Numbered from the stretch's first letter, positions 34,951 through 45,005 are shown. The stretch is 64,000 nucleotides of DNA from Erythrobacter sp. (GCF_024305245.1 NZ_JAMWYX010000003.1:248001-312000); one strand, 5' to 3'. A program made the numbers and translations. Notes: generated from the sequence alone by a model not told the origin.

Positions 34951-37248
34951 ATGTTCGACACGAAAACCGTATCGCTGGAGTGGGGCGGCAAGACCCTCAC
35001 TCTGGAAACCGGGCGCGTTGCCCGTCAGGCCGATGGCGCCGTTCTGGCCACCTATGGCGAAACCGTGGTGCTGTGCGCCGTGACCGCCGCCAAGAGTGTA
35101 AAGGAAGGGCAGGATTTCTTCCCGCTCACCGTCCACTACCAGGAAAAGTTCTCTGCTGCCGGACGCATTCCGGGCGGCTTCTTCAAGCGTGAGCGCGGCG
35201 CGACCGAAAAGGAAACGCTGACCAGCCGCCTGATCGACCGTCCGATCCGCCCGCTGTTCCCCGAAGGTTTCTACAACGAAATCAATGTGATCTGTCAGGT
35301 GCTGTCGTTTGATGGCGAAAACGAGCCGGATATGGTGGCGATGATCGCCGCTTCGGCTGCGCTGACAATTTCGGGCCTGCCGTTCATGGGGCCGATCGGC
35401 AGCTGCCGCGTCGGCTACATCGATGGCGAATATGTCCTCAATCCCAAGCAGGATCGTGCGCTGGCCGATGGCCGTCTCGATCTGGTCGTCGCCGCTACGC
35501 AAGACGCGGTGATGATGGTCGAATCCGAAGCCAAGGAACTGACCGAGGATGAAATGCTCGGCGCAGTGATGTTCGCGCATAACGAAATCCGCAACGTCAT
35601 CGGCGCGATCATCGATCTGGCCGAACAGGCTGCCAAGGAGCCCTGGGCTGTCGACGTCAGCGACAACACCGCCGACATGAAGGCGAAGCTGAAGGACCTG
35701 ATCGGCGGCGACATCGCGGCTGCTTACAAGCTGACCGACAAGTCGGCCCGCTCGAACGCGCTCAACGAAGCGCGCGCGAAGGCCAAGGCTGCGTTCGCCG
35801 ATGAAGGCGGACAGACCCAGAATGTCGCCAGCAAGCTGATGAAGAAGCTCGAAGCCGAAATCGTGCGCGGGGCGATCCTCAAGGATGGCCAGCGCATCGA
35901 CGGCCGCAAGCTCGATCAGGTGCGCCCGATCGAAGCGATCGTCGGCTTCCTGCCGCGCACGCATGGTTCGTCGCTGTTCACCCGCGGTGAAACGCAGGCG
36001 ATCTGCACCACCACGCTCGGCACCAAGGATTCCGAGCAGATGATCGATGGTCTGGAAGGCCTCAGCTACACCAGCTTCATGCTGCACTACAACTTCCCGC
36101 CCTATTCGGTCGGTGAAGTGGGCCGCTTCGGCGCTCCCGGTCGCCGCGAAGTCGGTCACGGCAAGCTCGCCTGGCGCGCGCTGAACCCCGTGCTGCCGAG
36201 CAAGGAAGACTTCCCCTACACTATCCGCGTCCTGTCTGACATCACCGAGTCCAACGGCTCGTCCTCGATGGCGACGGTGTGCGGCGGCTGTCTGTCGATG
36301 ATGGATGCCGGTGTTCCGGTGAAATCGCCGGTTTCGGGCATCGCGATGGGCCTGATCCTTGAAGGCGACGACTTTGCGGTTCTGTCGGACATTCTGGGCG
36401 ATGAAGATCACCTCGGCGACATGGACTTCAAGGTTGCCGGTACCGAAAACGGCATCACCACGATGCAGATGGACATCAAGATTGCCGGCATCACGCAGGA
36501 AATCATGGCCAAGGCGCTGGAACAGGCCAAGGCCGGACGGATGCACATCCTCGGCGAAATGGCCAAGGCACTGACCGGTGCCCGCACCGAAGTCAGCAAG
36601 CACGCACCGCGCATCGAGACGATCCAGATCGACAAGTCGAAGATCCGTGACGTCATCGGCACCGGCGGCAAGGTGATCCGTGAGATCGTGGCTGAAACCG
36701 GCGCCAAGGTCGACATCGACGATGAAGGCGTGATCAAGATCTCGTCGAGCAATGTCGACGAAATCGAAGCGGCGAAGAAGTGGATCCTCGGCATCGTCGA
36801 GGAAGCCGAAGTGGGCAAGGTCTACAACGGCAAGGTCGTGAACATCGTCGATTTCGGCGCGTTCGTGAACTTCATGGGCGGCAAGGACGGCCTCGTCCAC
36901 GTGTCGGAAATGCGCAACGAGCGGGTCGAAAAGCCCACCGATGTCGTGTCCGAAGGCATGGAAGTGAAGGTCAAGGTGCTCGAAATCGACCAGCGCGGCA
37001 AGGTTCGCCTGTCGATGCGCGTTGTCGATCAGGAAACCGGCGAAGAGCTGGAAGACACCCGCCCGGCACGCGAACCGCGTGAACCGCGCGAAGGTGGCCG
37101 CGGTGGTGATCGCGGCGGTGATCGTCGCGGGCCCAAGGGCGGCGGCGGTGGCCGTGGCGGCGATCGCGGCGGGCGCGGCGGCGGCGGCGGAGACCGTGGT
37201 GGGCGCGACAGCGGCCCGGCCGGTCTGCCCGACTTCCTCAAAGACTGA
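34951..37248 (+). CDS. pnp: polyribonucleotide nucleotidyltransferase (PNPase)
   Basis: The 765-aa protein has two RNase PH domains ([20 protein letters not shown]; second starting near residue 310 with [15 protein letters not shown]) joined by an alpha-helical linker. The KH domain ([17 protein letters not shown]) and S1 domain ([20 protein letters not shown]) follow. A Gly/Arg/Asp-rich tail of RGGDRGG-type repeats spans about residues 705-765. PNPase degrades RNA phosphorolytically in the degradosome. The RGG-rich tail is longer than in E. coli. Confidence 0.98.
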   Translation: MFDTKTVSLEWGGKTLTLETGRVARQADGAVLATYGETVVLCAVTAAKSVKEGQDFFPLTVHYQEKFSAAGRIPGGFFKRERGATEKETLTSRLIDRPIRPLFPEGFYNEINVICQVLSFDGENEPDMVAMIAASAALTISGLPFMGPIGSCRVGYIDGEYVLNPKQDRALADGRLDLVVAATQDAVMMVESEAKELTEDEMLGAVMFAHNEIRNVIGAIIDLAEQAAKEPWAVDVSDNTADMKAKLKDLIGGDIAAAYKLTDKSARSNALNEARAKAKAAFADEGGQTQNVASKLMKKLEAEIVRGAILKDGQRIDGRKLDQVRPIEAIVGFLPRTHGSSLFTRGETQAICTTTLGTKDSEQMIDGLEGLSYTSFMLHYNFPPYSVGEVGRFGAPGRREVGHGKLAWRALNPVLPSKEDFPYTIRVLSDITESNGSSSMATVCGGCLSMMDAGVPVKSPVSGIAMGLILEGDDFAVLSDILGDEDHLGDMDFKVAGTENGITTMQMDIKIAGITQEIMAKALEQAKAGRMHILGEMAKALTGARTEVSKHAPRIETIQIDKSKIRDVIGTGGKVIREIVAETGAKVDIDDEGVIKISSSNVDEIEAAKKWILGIVEEAEVGKVYNGKVVNIVDFGAFVNFMGGKDGLVHVSEMRNERVEKPTDVVSEGMEVKVKVLEIDQRGKVRLSMRVVDQETGEELEDTRPAREPREPREGGRGGDRGGDRRGPKGGGGGRGGDRGGRGGGGGDRGGRDSGPAGLPDFLKD

Positions 37249-37274
37249 TCGCCTCATCCGAGGCTAACAATCGG

Positions 37275-37305
37275 GGCCGTCCGGAGCGATCCGGGCGGCC
37301 TCTTT
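37275..37305 (+). terminator. rho-independent terminator after pnp
   Basis: GGCCGTCCGG pairs with CCGGGCGGCC over ten bases with one G-T pair, around the loop AGCGAT, followed by TCTTT. Confidence 0.85.
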
Positions 37306-37327
37306 GTTCAAGAAGGTACGCTGACCG

Positions 37328-38008
37328 ATGCTCAAACGCGAACTGATCGCCTCGACGCAGATCGCCGATGGCGAAGTGCTCGAACTCTACACCCACGCTG
37401 GCCACTTCATGATCGTGATGGGGCGCAACGAGCTGATGAGCACGCGGATGCGCTTTTCCGAGGAGCAGCTCGCCGCGCTGACGATCGAGCGGCTGGGCAA
37501 GCAGGCCCCCCGCATCCTGATCGGCGGCTACGGCATGGGCTTCACCTACCGCGCCGCGCGCGAACGGCTGGGCGAGAATGCGCAGATCGTAGTCGCCGAG
37601 ATTTCCGAAACCATCATCGACTGGGCCAAGGGACCGATGGCCGACCTGACCGGCGACAGCCTGTCAGACCCGCGGCTCGACCTGAAAATCGGCGATGTCG
37701 CCGCACTGATCGACGATGCCAATGACGGCACCTCGGCCAAGTTCGATGCGATCCTGCTGGATGTCGACAACGGCCCCGACGGGTTGGTGCGCGATGCCAA
37801 CAACCGGATCTATTCGCGCACCGGGCTGGCCAAGGCGCGCGATGCGCTGAAGCCGGGCGGCATTGTGGCGGTGTGGTCGGCCGGCCCCGATCCGGCATTC
37901 CGCAAGCGGCTGCATGATACCGGGCTGGACATCGTCGAATGGAAGGTGCGGTCACGCCCCAACAACAAGGGCGCGCATCATATCATCTGGTTTGCGAAGA
38001 AGGCCTGA
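37328..38008 (+). CDS. spermidine synthase-like methyltransferase-fold protein
   Basis: The 226-aa protein has a Rossmann core like spermidine synthases: ILIGGYGMGFTYRAA (nucleotide loop), IVVAEISETIIDWAKGP, FDAILLDVDNGPDGLV and LKPGGIVAVWSAG. It is shorter than aminopropyltransferases and lacks their N-terminal beta domain, apart from a short start with GRNELMSTRMRFSE. It may be an orphan polyamine-type enzyme or a related methyltransferase. Confidence 0.78.
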   Translation: MLKRELIASTQIADGEVLELYTHAGHFMIVMGRNELMSTRMRFSEEQLAALTIERLGKQAPRILIGGYGMGFTYRAARERLGENAQIVVAEISETIIDWAKGPMADLTGDSLSDPRLDLKIGDVAALIDDANDGTSAKFDAILLDVDNGPDGLVRDANNRIYSRTGLAKARDALKPGGIVAVWSAGPDPAFRKRLHDTGLDIVEWKVRSRPNNKGAHHIIWFAKKA

Positions 38009-38025
38009 AGCCGATCGCAACGGGC

Positions 38026-39222
38026 CTAGGCAGCGCAGGCGATTGCGGGACTGATCTTCGGCTTGGCCTCGTAAGGCCGTTCAATTTCCAGACGATTGCG
38101 CCCCAGACGTTTGGCGCGGTACAGGGCTTCATCGGCGAGCATCAGCGCTTGCTCGGTCGGTCGGCCCTGCGACAATTCCACTGCTCCGATGCTGACCGTG
38201 ACATTCTGCACGATCTCCAACCCGGCCAGCGCATGGCGGGTCTGGTGCGCGATTCCCTCGCGCAGTAATTCGAGTTCGCGCTGCCAGTCGGGCGCGGTGA
38301 GGAAGACAGCGAACTCCTCCCCGCCGATCCGCATAGCCTTGCCCGGAACGCAATCGAGGCTGCGCGCGATCGATTGCAGCACGACATCGCCGGTCGCATG
38401 GCCGAACTGGTCGTTGATCCGCTTGAAGTGATCGCAATCGACAATCGCCAGCGCGGTGTAGCTTTCATGCGGGATGTTGCGCAGATCACGCTCGAACACG
38501 CGGCGATTGGCGATACCGGTCAACGCGTCGACCTCGCTGGCATTGCGCGCCGCAACCGCTTCGGCCAGCGCGGCGTCGCGTTCGCGCAAGGTGGAGCGAA
38601 AGCGCACGGCCAGCAGCCCCGACACACAGACCAGTTCGAACGCGAAGCCGAGCAGCATGCCTTCGGCGTAGTTCTGCATCGACCCCAGTTCGAACCCGTC
38701 CATCACCGCCGCGATGACGCCAACACTGAGCAACGGGGCGAGGGCCACCGCAATCCAGAGGGTTTCACGGTGACCGCGCGCAATGCCGACCACCAGCGCG
38801 ACCGCAATCGTTACGAGCACGCCCAGCATGACAAGCGCGTAAATATACGAAGCTTCGATATTGAACAGGAACCAGAGCGAGCTTGCCGAAGCCATCAGGC
38901 CGATCGGGAAAACGCACCTGATCGCGTACCCTAACAGGCCCGATAAGCGCGGCGCGAGCAGATGCGCAATACCAAGTCCGATCGTGGCAACCACCAGACC
39001 TTCGGCCGCGATGCGGCAGGCAATGTGCCAGGGCAGGATCGCATCGGCGGCAGGCGAAACCGGCGGAAATGTAAGCGCAAGCGCGCCCACGGCCAGCGCA
39101 TGGAGTGCAAAATAGGCATAGAGCCGATCCCGCGTTGCCAGCGCAAAGCCTGCGCCGCCGATACCGAACAGGGCTGTCGAGGCGTAGTACCCCCCCGCAA
39201 CCATATCCGACATTTCGACCAT
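38026..39222 (-). CDS. membrane-bound GGDEF diguanylate cyclase
   Basis: The 398-aa protein starts at the ATG at 39222 (GGGAGAG upstream). Seven or so hydrophobic helices span residues 10-200. A short coiled coil (RFRSTLRERDAALAEAVAARN) leads to the GGDEF domain: DALTGIANRRVFERDL, IVDCDHFKRINDQFGH, and the active site GGEEF near residue 305. It should make cyclic di-GMP. The sensor part has the size of a 7TM sensor but no motif I recognise. No EAL domain follows. Confidence 0.9.
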   Translation of the reverse strand: MVEMSDMVAGGYYASTALFGIGGAGFALATRDRLYAYFALHALAVGALALTFPPVSPAADAILPWHIACRIAAEGLVVATIGLGIAHLLAPRLSGLLGYAIRCVFPIGLMASASSLWFLFNIEASYIYALVMLGVLVTIAVALVVGIARGHRETLWIAVALAPLLSVGVIAAVMDGFELGSMQNYAEGMLLGFAFELVCVSGLLAVRFRSTLRERDAALAEAVAARNASEVDALTGIANRRVFERDLRNIPHESYTALAIVDCDHFKRINDQFGHATGDVVLQSIARSLDCVPGKAMRIGGEEFAVFLTAPDWQRELELLREGIAHQTRHALAGLEIVQNVTVSIGAVELSQGRPTEQALMLADEALYRAKRLGRNRLEIERPYEAKPKISPAIACAA

Positions 39223-39391
39223 TTGACCGGGCTCTCCCAAAACAAGGAATTCCCTAGGACAAATTCATTGCGCAACCTTAAACCGGCGGGCCTAAATCGG
39301 CAGACGGAAGCAATATTCATCGCCGGGCGAACCATAGGTCCGGTGGCCAGTGCGCGGATCGCAGCTTCCGCTTCGGCCCGAAACGTTCAGG

Positions 39392-40351
39392 TCAAAAATC
39401 GTAGATCAACGTTACCCTGCTCAGCGTGTCGGTCTGCACAGCGCCCGGCGGCGGGTTGCTGTTATATTCGATCGCATAGGAAAACCGCGCCGACAGGCTG
39501 CTGTTGATCTTGGCATTGAGCCCGGTAACGAGATCGAGCGTGGTGTTCTGCGAATCGATGATCGCGATGGCCGACCCGCCGGTTTCCGCCACCGCATTGG
39601 TGTTCTGCGTCAGCTTGAGCCGGTCGGTAATCGCCCAGTCGAAATCCAGCCCGATCAGCCCTGCAATCCGGCTATCGTTCCGGCCATCGACGAATTGCGT
39701 GACACGGTAAGCCGGGCCGACCTTGACCGAAAGCTGGATGTCGTCCTTTTTCAGCGCTTGAAAACCGAGCCCGCCCGAAACGGCATAGCGCCCGGAGAAA
39801 CCCTGAAATTCGTCCCGTTCGTACTGCGCCAATGCGTAGATATAAAACCGGTCGGATATGTTCACGTTGGGCTCGTAGCGGGCGAGGTATTGCTCACGCG
39901 TGGTGACCCCGTTGGAACGCTGATAATCGACCCGTGCGGTAAGCTTGTGCCGCCAGTCGATGCCTTGTCGCTCGGCCGTCAGGCCGGTGGTAATCCCGGT
40001 GTCCGAGGCATTGCCGGTGGCGCGGAAGGCGCCGAATTCGCCTTTGCCGCTCCAGTTCTCCAGCAGCCCGGCGGTGCGGATGGCTTCTTCCTTGGCCGCA
40101 GCCTCGGCAGCCTTCGTCGCAGCGAGCCGGGTTTCGAAGCGGTTCAGCATCGCGTCGATCGCGGCCGCGTCATCGGGGTTGGTCTGCTTGGCGATTTCCA
40201 CGACGGTGCGCACCTTCGCCTCGTCACCCGTGGCGATGGCGGCATCGATCATGGCGCGCACGGGTTCAGGCAAGGCGGCGGCTGCCGGTGCGGATGCGCA
40301 GGCGATTAGCCCGAGCGTCAGCCCGCGCACGAGCAAACTGGATGGTGTCAT
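39392..40351 (-). CDS. DUF481-family outer-membrane protein
   Basis: The 319-aa protein has a signal peptide (LLVRGLTLGLIACASAPAAAA). A helical periplasmic-type segment follows (MIDAAIATGDEAKVRTVVEI ... RFETRLAATKAAEAAAKEE). The DUF481 barrel then starts near WSGKGEFGAFRATGNASDTG, with aromatic strands ending ...DTLSRVTLIYDF. Relatives (YdiY, salt-induced outer-membrane protein) are of unknown function. Confidence 0.87.
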   Translation of the reverse strand: MTPSSLLVRGLTLGLIACASAPAAAALPEPVRAMIDAAIATGDEAKVRTVVEIAKQTNPDDAAAIDAMLNRFETRLAATKAAEAAAKEEAIRTAGLLENWSGKGEFGAFRATGNASDTGITTGLTAERQGIDWRHKLTARVDYQRSNGVTTREQYLARYEPNVNISDRFYIYALAQYERDEFQGFSGRYAVSGGLGFQALKKDDIQLSVKVGPAYRVTQFVDGRNDSRIAGLIGLDFDWAITDRLKLTQNTNAVAETGGSAIAIIDSQNTTLDLVTGLNAKINSSLSARFSYAIEYNSNPPPGAVQTDTLSRVTLIYDF

Positions 40352-40701
40352 TGTCTTTCCCCTGTCCTGCCGTCCCGGCCATAGGGGCAGCCGAAGCGGA
40401 GGTGCAAGACCACACGGTCACTGATTGGCGGTCCGCCACCGCAGGCTGGCCTCTGTTCGCCGCCGATGCCGCAGGGTAATTGCCGCTTTCCTACTGCGAT
40501 GCAGTCCGGGAAGGCTTGGCCCCATGAAACGGTATGCAGCCCGACCATCGAACCGCAGCCTGTGTTGCAGCCATTCGCACCGCACAGGGTTTTTGCGTTC
40601 TGAACAGTGTCTCATGTGTCTCCTACTTCGGCCCGCCGCCATTCAAACTGAAGCTGGCGGGGGCCGAATCGGAGATGCGGAATGCGGTTTCGGCGGGCCC
40701 T
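40352..40701. other. intergenic region between a DUF481 gene and gcrA
   Basis: 350 bases without a supported gene. It should hold the DUF481 promoter near 40352-40400. On the gcrA side, GCCGAA (40663-40668) and TTCGGC (40689-40694) form an inverted repeat that could help end the gcrA transcript, but no T-run follows. Nothing else is recognised. Confidence 0.5.
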
Positions 40702-41415
40702 TTAGCGGACGCGCGGACCGCCAAAGGGCAGCGGCGGGGGCGGGCGGCGCACGCCGCGCGGCAGCTGCGCCTGATAGGCCCGGCCGCAATGTTCCACGCA
40801 ATAGGGGAAGCCGGGGTTCACCTGCACGCCGCAGAAGTGGAAATCGGGCTCGCCCGGATGGCCCATCGGCCAGCGGCAAACCTTGTCCGACAGATCGAGC
40901 AAGGTGGTCTTGTCGGCGATCTCGGCGCTGGGCTTGGCCGGCACGAGGCGGCGCGGAGGCGCTGGCGGGATCGGCATCTGCTGATCGCCCGGTCCTTGGC
41001 GCAGAAAGCCGCCAGGGCCGACCGAAACGATCTTCGGAAGATAGGATGCGGGATTGGGCATCGGCTGCGAAGGCGATGGGCTGGCAGCGTTGCTATCGGC
41101 ATCGCTACGCGCGGGCGCAGGGGCTGGGCGAACGACGGCGCGCTCGGGCGCGGCAGCAGGCGCACGCTCGGCGGTTTCGGCGCGTGGCTCCGGCGCGGGC
41201 TTGGACGCTGCAGCAACCGGCTTCTTGGGCGCGGGCGCCTTTTTCTTGTCATTGGCTTTAACCGGGGAGGGGCGCGCCTTGAGGCCCAGCCGGTGCGCCT
41301 TGCCGATCACCGCGTTGCGGCTGACGCCGCCCAGTTCGGTGGCAATCTCGCTCGCGGTGGAGCCGCCTTCCCACATTTTCCTGAGCGTCCCGATGCGCTC
41401 GTCCGTCCAGCTCAT
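40702..41415 (-). CDS. gcrA: cell-cycle regulator GcrA
   Basis: The 237-aa protein begins MSWTDERIGTLRKMWEGGST, the hallmark GcrA N-terminus. A DNA-binding region follows (ASEIATELGGVSRNAVIGKAHRLGLKAR), then a long Pro/Ala/Lys low-complexity linker. The C-terminal RNA-polymerase sigma-70-binding domain (DKVCRWPMGHPGEPDFHFCG ... PYCVEHCGRAYQ) has its Cys/His residues. GcrA activates genes from methylated GANTC promoters. The linker is longer than in Caulobacter. Confidence 0.95.
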   Translation of the reverse strand: MSWTDERIGTLRKMWEGGSTASEIATELGGVSRNAVIGKAHRLGLKARPSPVKANDKKKAPAPKKPVAAASKPAPEPRAETAERAPAAAPERAVVRPAPAPARSDADSNAASPSPSQPMPNPASYLPKIVSVGPGGFLRQGPGDQQMPIPPAPPRRLVPAKPSAEIADKTTLLDLSDKVCRWPMGHPGEPDFHFCGVQVNPGFPYCVEHCGRAYQAQLPRGVRRPPPPLPFGGPRVR

Positions 41416-41511
41416 AAACTCTACCTGTTCCTGTGTCCGGCGCGTGCGCCGTGCCCTGTGATACCGGGCCATGCTTGTCACGGAAGCAGACGCAGCCTAG
41501 GCGCAAGCACT

Positions 41512-42414
41512 ATGGCCGATACTGCTTCAGCAAACCCAAAGGGCGATGCCGCTCCCGTGACGGAAAACATGGTCCGTGACAAGACCGGCGCGAACGCCCG
41601 TTTCAGCCCGCGCGGTGTCCCGGTGATAATCGGGATCAACCGCGTTGGCCTGCTTGCCCTCTATATGAAGGAGGTAAGGCGGTTTCTCAAGGTGCAGACG
41701 CAGACTGTCTGGGCACCGGCTTTCACCACGCTGCTGTTTCTGGTGATCTTCACTGTCGCTTTGGGGCGCGGCGGGCGCGAAGTGCTGGGCGTGCCGTTCG
41801 CCAGTTTTGTCGCGCCGGGGCTGATCGTAATGGGAATGATGCAGAACGCCTTCGCCAATTCCAGCTTCTCGTTGCTGTCGGGCAAGCTGCAGGGGACGAT
41901 CATCGATCTGCTGATGCCGCCGCTGTCACCCGGAGAGTTGATGACGGGGATCCTTGCAGCCGCGATGACCCGCGCGATTGCGGTGGGATGCACCGTGGCG
42001 CTGGCGATGGCGCTGTGGCCGAGTGTGTCGTTGGCGGTGGCGCATGTCTGGGCGGTGCTGTGGTTCGGGTTGATGGGGGCGCTGTTGCTGGCGTTGCTGG
42101 GCCTTGCAACGTCGGTCTGGGCCGAAAAGTTCGATCACAACGCGGCGATAACGAACTTCATCATCGCGCCGCTGTCACTGTTGTCGGGGACATTTTACGT
42201 GATCGACAATCTCGATCCGGCGTTCCAGATGGTGAGCCGCGCCAACCCGTTCTTCTACGTGATTTCGGGCTTCCGTTATGGCTTTCTGGGCGAAAGCGAC
42301 ATCGGCGATGCGGCTGCGGTGGTGGCAGCGGGGGGAGGGCTGCTGTTGCTGAATGTGGCTTTGGGGGCGGGTGTCTATGCACTGCTGCGATCGGGCTGGA
42401 AGCTGAAGAGCTGA
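41512..42414 (+). CDS. ABC-2 type transporter permease
   Basis: The 300-aa protein has a polar N-terminus to residue 40, then about six hydrophobic helices of the ABC2_membrane type. The pattern around MMQNAFANSSFSLLSGKLQGTIIDLLMPPLSPGEL is characteristic of export permeases. It is divergent from gcrA. No ATP-binding subunit or periplasmic partner lies next to it, so it either pairs with a subunit elsewhere or belongs to a scattered system. Confidence 0.87.
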   Translation: MADTASANPKGDAAPVTENMVRDKTGANARFSPRGVPVIIGINRVGLLALYMKEVRRFLKVQTQTVWAPAFTTLLFLVIFTVALGRGGREVLGVPFASFVAPGLIVMGMMQNAFANSSFSLLSGKLQGTIIDLLMPPLSPGELMTGILAAAMTRAIAVGCTVALAMALWPSVSLAVAHVWAVLWFGLMGALLLALLGLATSVWAEKFDHNAAITNFIIAPLSLLSGTFYVIDNLDPAFQMVSRANPFFYVISGFRYGFLGESDIGDAAAVVAAGGGLLLLNVALGAGVYALLRSGWKLKS

Positions 42415-42429
42415 TCTGCTCAGGCGTCT

Positions 42430-42531
42430 GCAAGCCATGTGGCTTGCTGCAACCATCAACGGCCTGAAAGGCCGCAAGAGCAACCGCCCGCCCCAGCCTT
42501 TGCGAGGAACGGCAAGCCGAATGGCTTGCCG
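42430..42531. repeat. three hairpins between convergent genes
   Basis: GCAAGCC-ATGT-GGCTTGC (42430-42447), CGGCC-TGAAA-GGCCG (42460-42474) and CGGCAAGCC-GAAT-GGCTTGCCG (42510-42531). The first and third share the same core. They lie between the ABC permease (plus strand) and hspQ (minus strand), so they may act as bidirectional terminators or REP-like elements. Poly-T runs are absent. Confidence 0.55.
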
Positions 42532-42537
42532 AAAAAC

Positions 42538-42918
42538 CTAATGCGTCAGGGCGCGACGCATCCGGTAGCGGCCGTCCTTGAAGCTTTCAAACAGCTGGCG
42601 CACGGTGGGGTGGTCGATCGGGCCGCCATCGGGATCGGCCAACAGATTGCCTTGGCTGACATAGGCGACGTAGGACGAATCCTCGTTCTCGGCCAGCAGG
42701 TGGTAGAATGGCTGATCGCGCCGGGGGCGGATATCCTCGGGGATGGACTCGTACCATTCCTCGCTGTTGGCGAAGACCGGGTCGATATCGAACACGACGC
42801 CGCGGAATTCGAACAGGCGGTGCCGCACGACATCGCCGATACCGAAGCGGGAGCGGGTCTGGCGCGGCGCGATGATCGTGCGTCCGGCCTGGCTCGAGAA
42901 GAACTCTGCGCGTTCCAT
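42538..42918 (-). CDS. hspQ: heat shock protein HspQ (hemimethylated-DNA binding family)
   Basis: From the ATG at 42918 the 126-aa protein has RFGIGDVVRHRLFEFRGVVFDIDPVF, NSEEWYESIPEDIRPRRDQPFYHLL and YVSQGNLLADPDGGPIDHP, which are YccV/HspQ hallmarks. In E. coli HspQ adapts substrates for Lon. Upstream frames continue past this start, but the domain begins here. Confidence 0.93.
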   Translation of the reverse strand: MERAEFFSSQAGRTIIAPRQTRSRFGIGDVVRHRLFEFRGVVFDIDPVFANSEEWYESIPEDIRPRRDQPFYHLLAENEDSSYVAYVSQGNLLADPDGGPIDHPTVRQLFESFKDGRYRMRRALTH

Positions 42919-43099
42919 GCGGGGCAATATGGAGCCTTGCGCGCGCAAAACAAGCACGGCTTTGGTGCAGGTGCGAGATATGCCCGCATTTTGTGGTGTC
43001 TCGGGACTTGGCAAGGCGCAGGGCTTGGGCTAACGGGCGCGCTTCCTGTCGCTCGCCGCCTGACCACGCGGCTGTTCGGATACGCGCGACAGGCCTCGC

Positions 43100-43189
43100 G
43101 GAGAGGTGGCAGAGTGGTCGAATGCGCCGCACTCGAAATGCGGTTTACCGGCAACGGTAACGTGGGTTCGAATCCCACCCTCTCCGCCA
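43100..43189 (+). tRNA. tRNA-Ser (anticodon CGA)
   Basis: A 90-base class II tRNA: acceptor GGAGAGG/CCTCTCC, anticodon loop CTCGAAA giving CGA, a long variable arm (TTTACCGGCAACGGTAAC) and T arm GGGTTCGAATCCCA. The 3' CCA is encoded. It reads UCG serine codons. Confidence 0.97.
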
Positions 43190-43395
43190 ACAGCTCAACA
43201 AAGCATGCTGGTGCAGTAGCTTACTGGCTTCCTGACCTTCTTTCATCCTCCAAGATACAGAGGATGAGTGCGGAATGACCTTCGCGCTGTCGCCCTGCAA
43301 AGAATTTCTATCGGTGCCGACCGGCGCGCAATCGCGCGTTGTGCGTTAAGCCTGCTGCTGAAGAGCTTCAGGTCACGGTGCCCGAAAGGATGACA

Positions 43396-44667
43396 ATGGC
43401 GACCAAGGTGCAGGTCACAGCCGGTAGTGACGCCATGCCCCCGCAAAGCGATAGCGTGGTCAATCCCGTGTCAGGCGCTGGGCGGATGCGCGTGCACCTG
43501 CGCCGCGCGCTGCGTGCCGCCGGACCGGCCATGCCGCGCCCGCGCCCGCAAGAGGCACTGCGAGCGGGGATAGGGGCGGGGCTCGCCTTGTCACTCAGCG
43601 GCGGTTTGCTCGTGATGTTGAGCGCATGGCGCGGCGATCTTGCCAATTTTTTGCTGATTGCGCCCCTGGGGGCAACTGCGTTCCTGCTGTTCGCAATTCC
43701 CAACTCGCCGCTGGCGCAGCCGTGGTCGGCGGTTGTCGGCAACACGGTGTCGGCCCTGATCGCGGTCGCCGTTTTGCAGCTTGGCTTGCCGGCCGAGATC
43801 AGCGTGGGGTTGGCGGTAAGCGGTGCGATCATCGCGATGGCGAGCCTGCGCGCGATGCACCCGCCCGGCGGCGCAGTGGCGCTGGCAACCGTCCTGATCG
43901 CGCTGGAGGGCGGCCCGGTCGGGTTCGATTTTGCCTTGTCTCCTGTGTTCCTTGATACCGCGCTGCTGGTGCTGCTGGCGATCGGGTATAACCGGCTAAC
44001 CGGCCGCCACTATCCGTTCCGTCAGGCAACCCAAGCCGGTGTTCACGAAACGGCCGATGTGGTGCCGGACCGGCGGCTGGGTCTTACCCCGGAAGCGTTG
44101 GAAGGGGTGCTCGAACGCTTCAATCTTGGCGCCAATATCGGCGCGGAAGATTTCGGCCGGATCCTTGCTGCGGCTGAAGCCGAAGCCGCGCGACACCACT
44201 TTGCCGGGCTGACCTGCGGCGAAGTGATGTCGCGCGATATTGTTGCGGTCGGGCCGGACGCCCCGCTCGGCGCGGTGGCCGATCTGTTCCGCAAACATCA
44301 CTTCAAGACACTTCCGGTGGTGGATGAGGGAGGGCGGCTTGAAGGGATCATCTCGCAGAATGACCTGATCCAGCGGGCGCGCACGCTGGCCCTGCCAACA
44401 ACAGACGGATTTACCGGCAGCCTGCGCGCATTGCTCGATCCGGCCCGCCGTGCGCTTGCGGCGCGCGACATCATGACCACCAGATTGAAGACCGTCGGCC
44501 CGCAGGACGGGGTCGGCGTGCTGGTGCAATTGCTTGCCGATGGCGGGGTGCAGGCGGCCCCCGTCGTCGATGGCGATCAGTTGCTGGGGATCGTCACCCG
44601 CTCGGATCTATTGGCTGTGCTGGCGCACCATACGATCTTGGCCAGCGCGTTGGCGCCTGCGGATTAA
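43396..44667 (+). CDS. HPP-family membrane protein with two C-terminal CBS domains
   Basis: The chosen ATG at 43396 has AAAGG 6 bases upstream; another ATG at 43390 lies right against it. The 423-aa protein has four hydrophobic helices of the HPP family, including LIAPLGATAFLLFAIPNSPLAQP and SLRAMHPPGGAVALAT, with the HPP motif. CBS domains follow (TCGEVMSRDIVAVGPDAPLG, ARDIMTTRLKTVGPQDG). HPP proteins are implicated in nitrite transport in chloroplasts, and CBS pairs usually bind adenosine nucleotides. It adjoins a cupin and a nitric-oxide regulator. Confidence 0.88.
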   Translation: MATKVQVTAGSDAMPPQSDSVVNPVSGAGRMRVHLRRALRAAGPAMPRPRPQEALRAGIGAGLALSLSGGLLVMLSAWRGDLANFLLIAPLGATAFLLFAIPNSPLAQPWSAVVGNTVSALIAVAVLQLGLPAEISVGLAVSGAIIAMASLRAMHPPGGAVALATVLIALEGGPVGFDFALSPVFLDTALLVLLAIGYNRLTGRHYPFRQATQAGVHETADVVPDRRLGLTPEALEGVLERFNLGANIGAEDFGRILAAAEAEAARHHFAGLTCGEVMSRDIVAVGPDAPLGAVADLFRKHHFKTLPVVDEGGRLEGIISQNDLIQRARTLALPTTDGFTGSLRALLDPARRALAARDIMTTRLKTVGPQDGVGVLVQLLADGGVQAAPVVDGDQLLGIVTRSDLLAVLAHHTILASALAPAD

Positions 44668-45005
44668 ATGTCCTGCGCAATGGGCAACATGATCGTCATC
44701 AACAGCACGGTGTCAGTAACGGCGTCAATGCCGTGGACGGTGTTGGCGGCAAAGAACACCCATTGATCGGAATGCAGTGGCAGCGTCCGGTCAGCCAGCT
44801 TCACATTCGCCGTGCCCTGAAGGCATTGGAGCGTGATCTGCGAAGCGACCTGATGGGCGGGCATGGCGTCCCCTTGTTTCAGCACGAGCCGAATGGCTTC
44901 AAACCGGTCGGTCTTGACGATCGCTTTTGTGCCGGGCGTGTCCGCCGCTTGAGCGGGCAGGCCAAGGTCGACAACTTCACCGGGGCTGGCATGATGCAGG
45001 GCCAT
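44664..45005 (-). CDS. cupin-domain protein
   Basis: The 113-aa protein starts after a strong AAGGAGAT site. Cupin motif 1 is LKQGDAMPAHQVASQITLQCLQG; motif 2 is LPLHSDQWVFFAANTVHGID, giving His/Glu-type metal ligands. The fold is clear; the substrate is not. It is convergent with the HPP gene (4-base overlap) and follows nsrR on the same strand by 43 bases, so it may be in the nitric-oxide regulon. Confidence 0.8.
   Translation of the reverse strand: MALHHASPGEVVDLGLPAQAADTPGTKAIVKTDRFEAIRLVLKQGDAMPAHQVASQITLQCLQGTANVKLADRTLPLHSDQWVFFAANTVHGIDAVTDTVLLMTIMLPIAQDI

Noticed and set aside
37077..37245. GGCGG-rich repeats as a possible CRISPR or mobile repeat
   Set aside because: They encode the RGG-type tail of PNPase in frame; there are no spacers.
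34948..37257. Long minus-strand open frame opposite pnp
   Set aside because: It mirrors pnp codon by codon. High-GC genes leave long antisense frames, and pnp itself has unmistakable domains.
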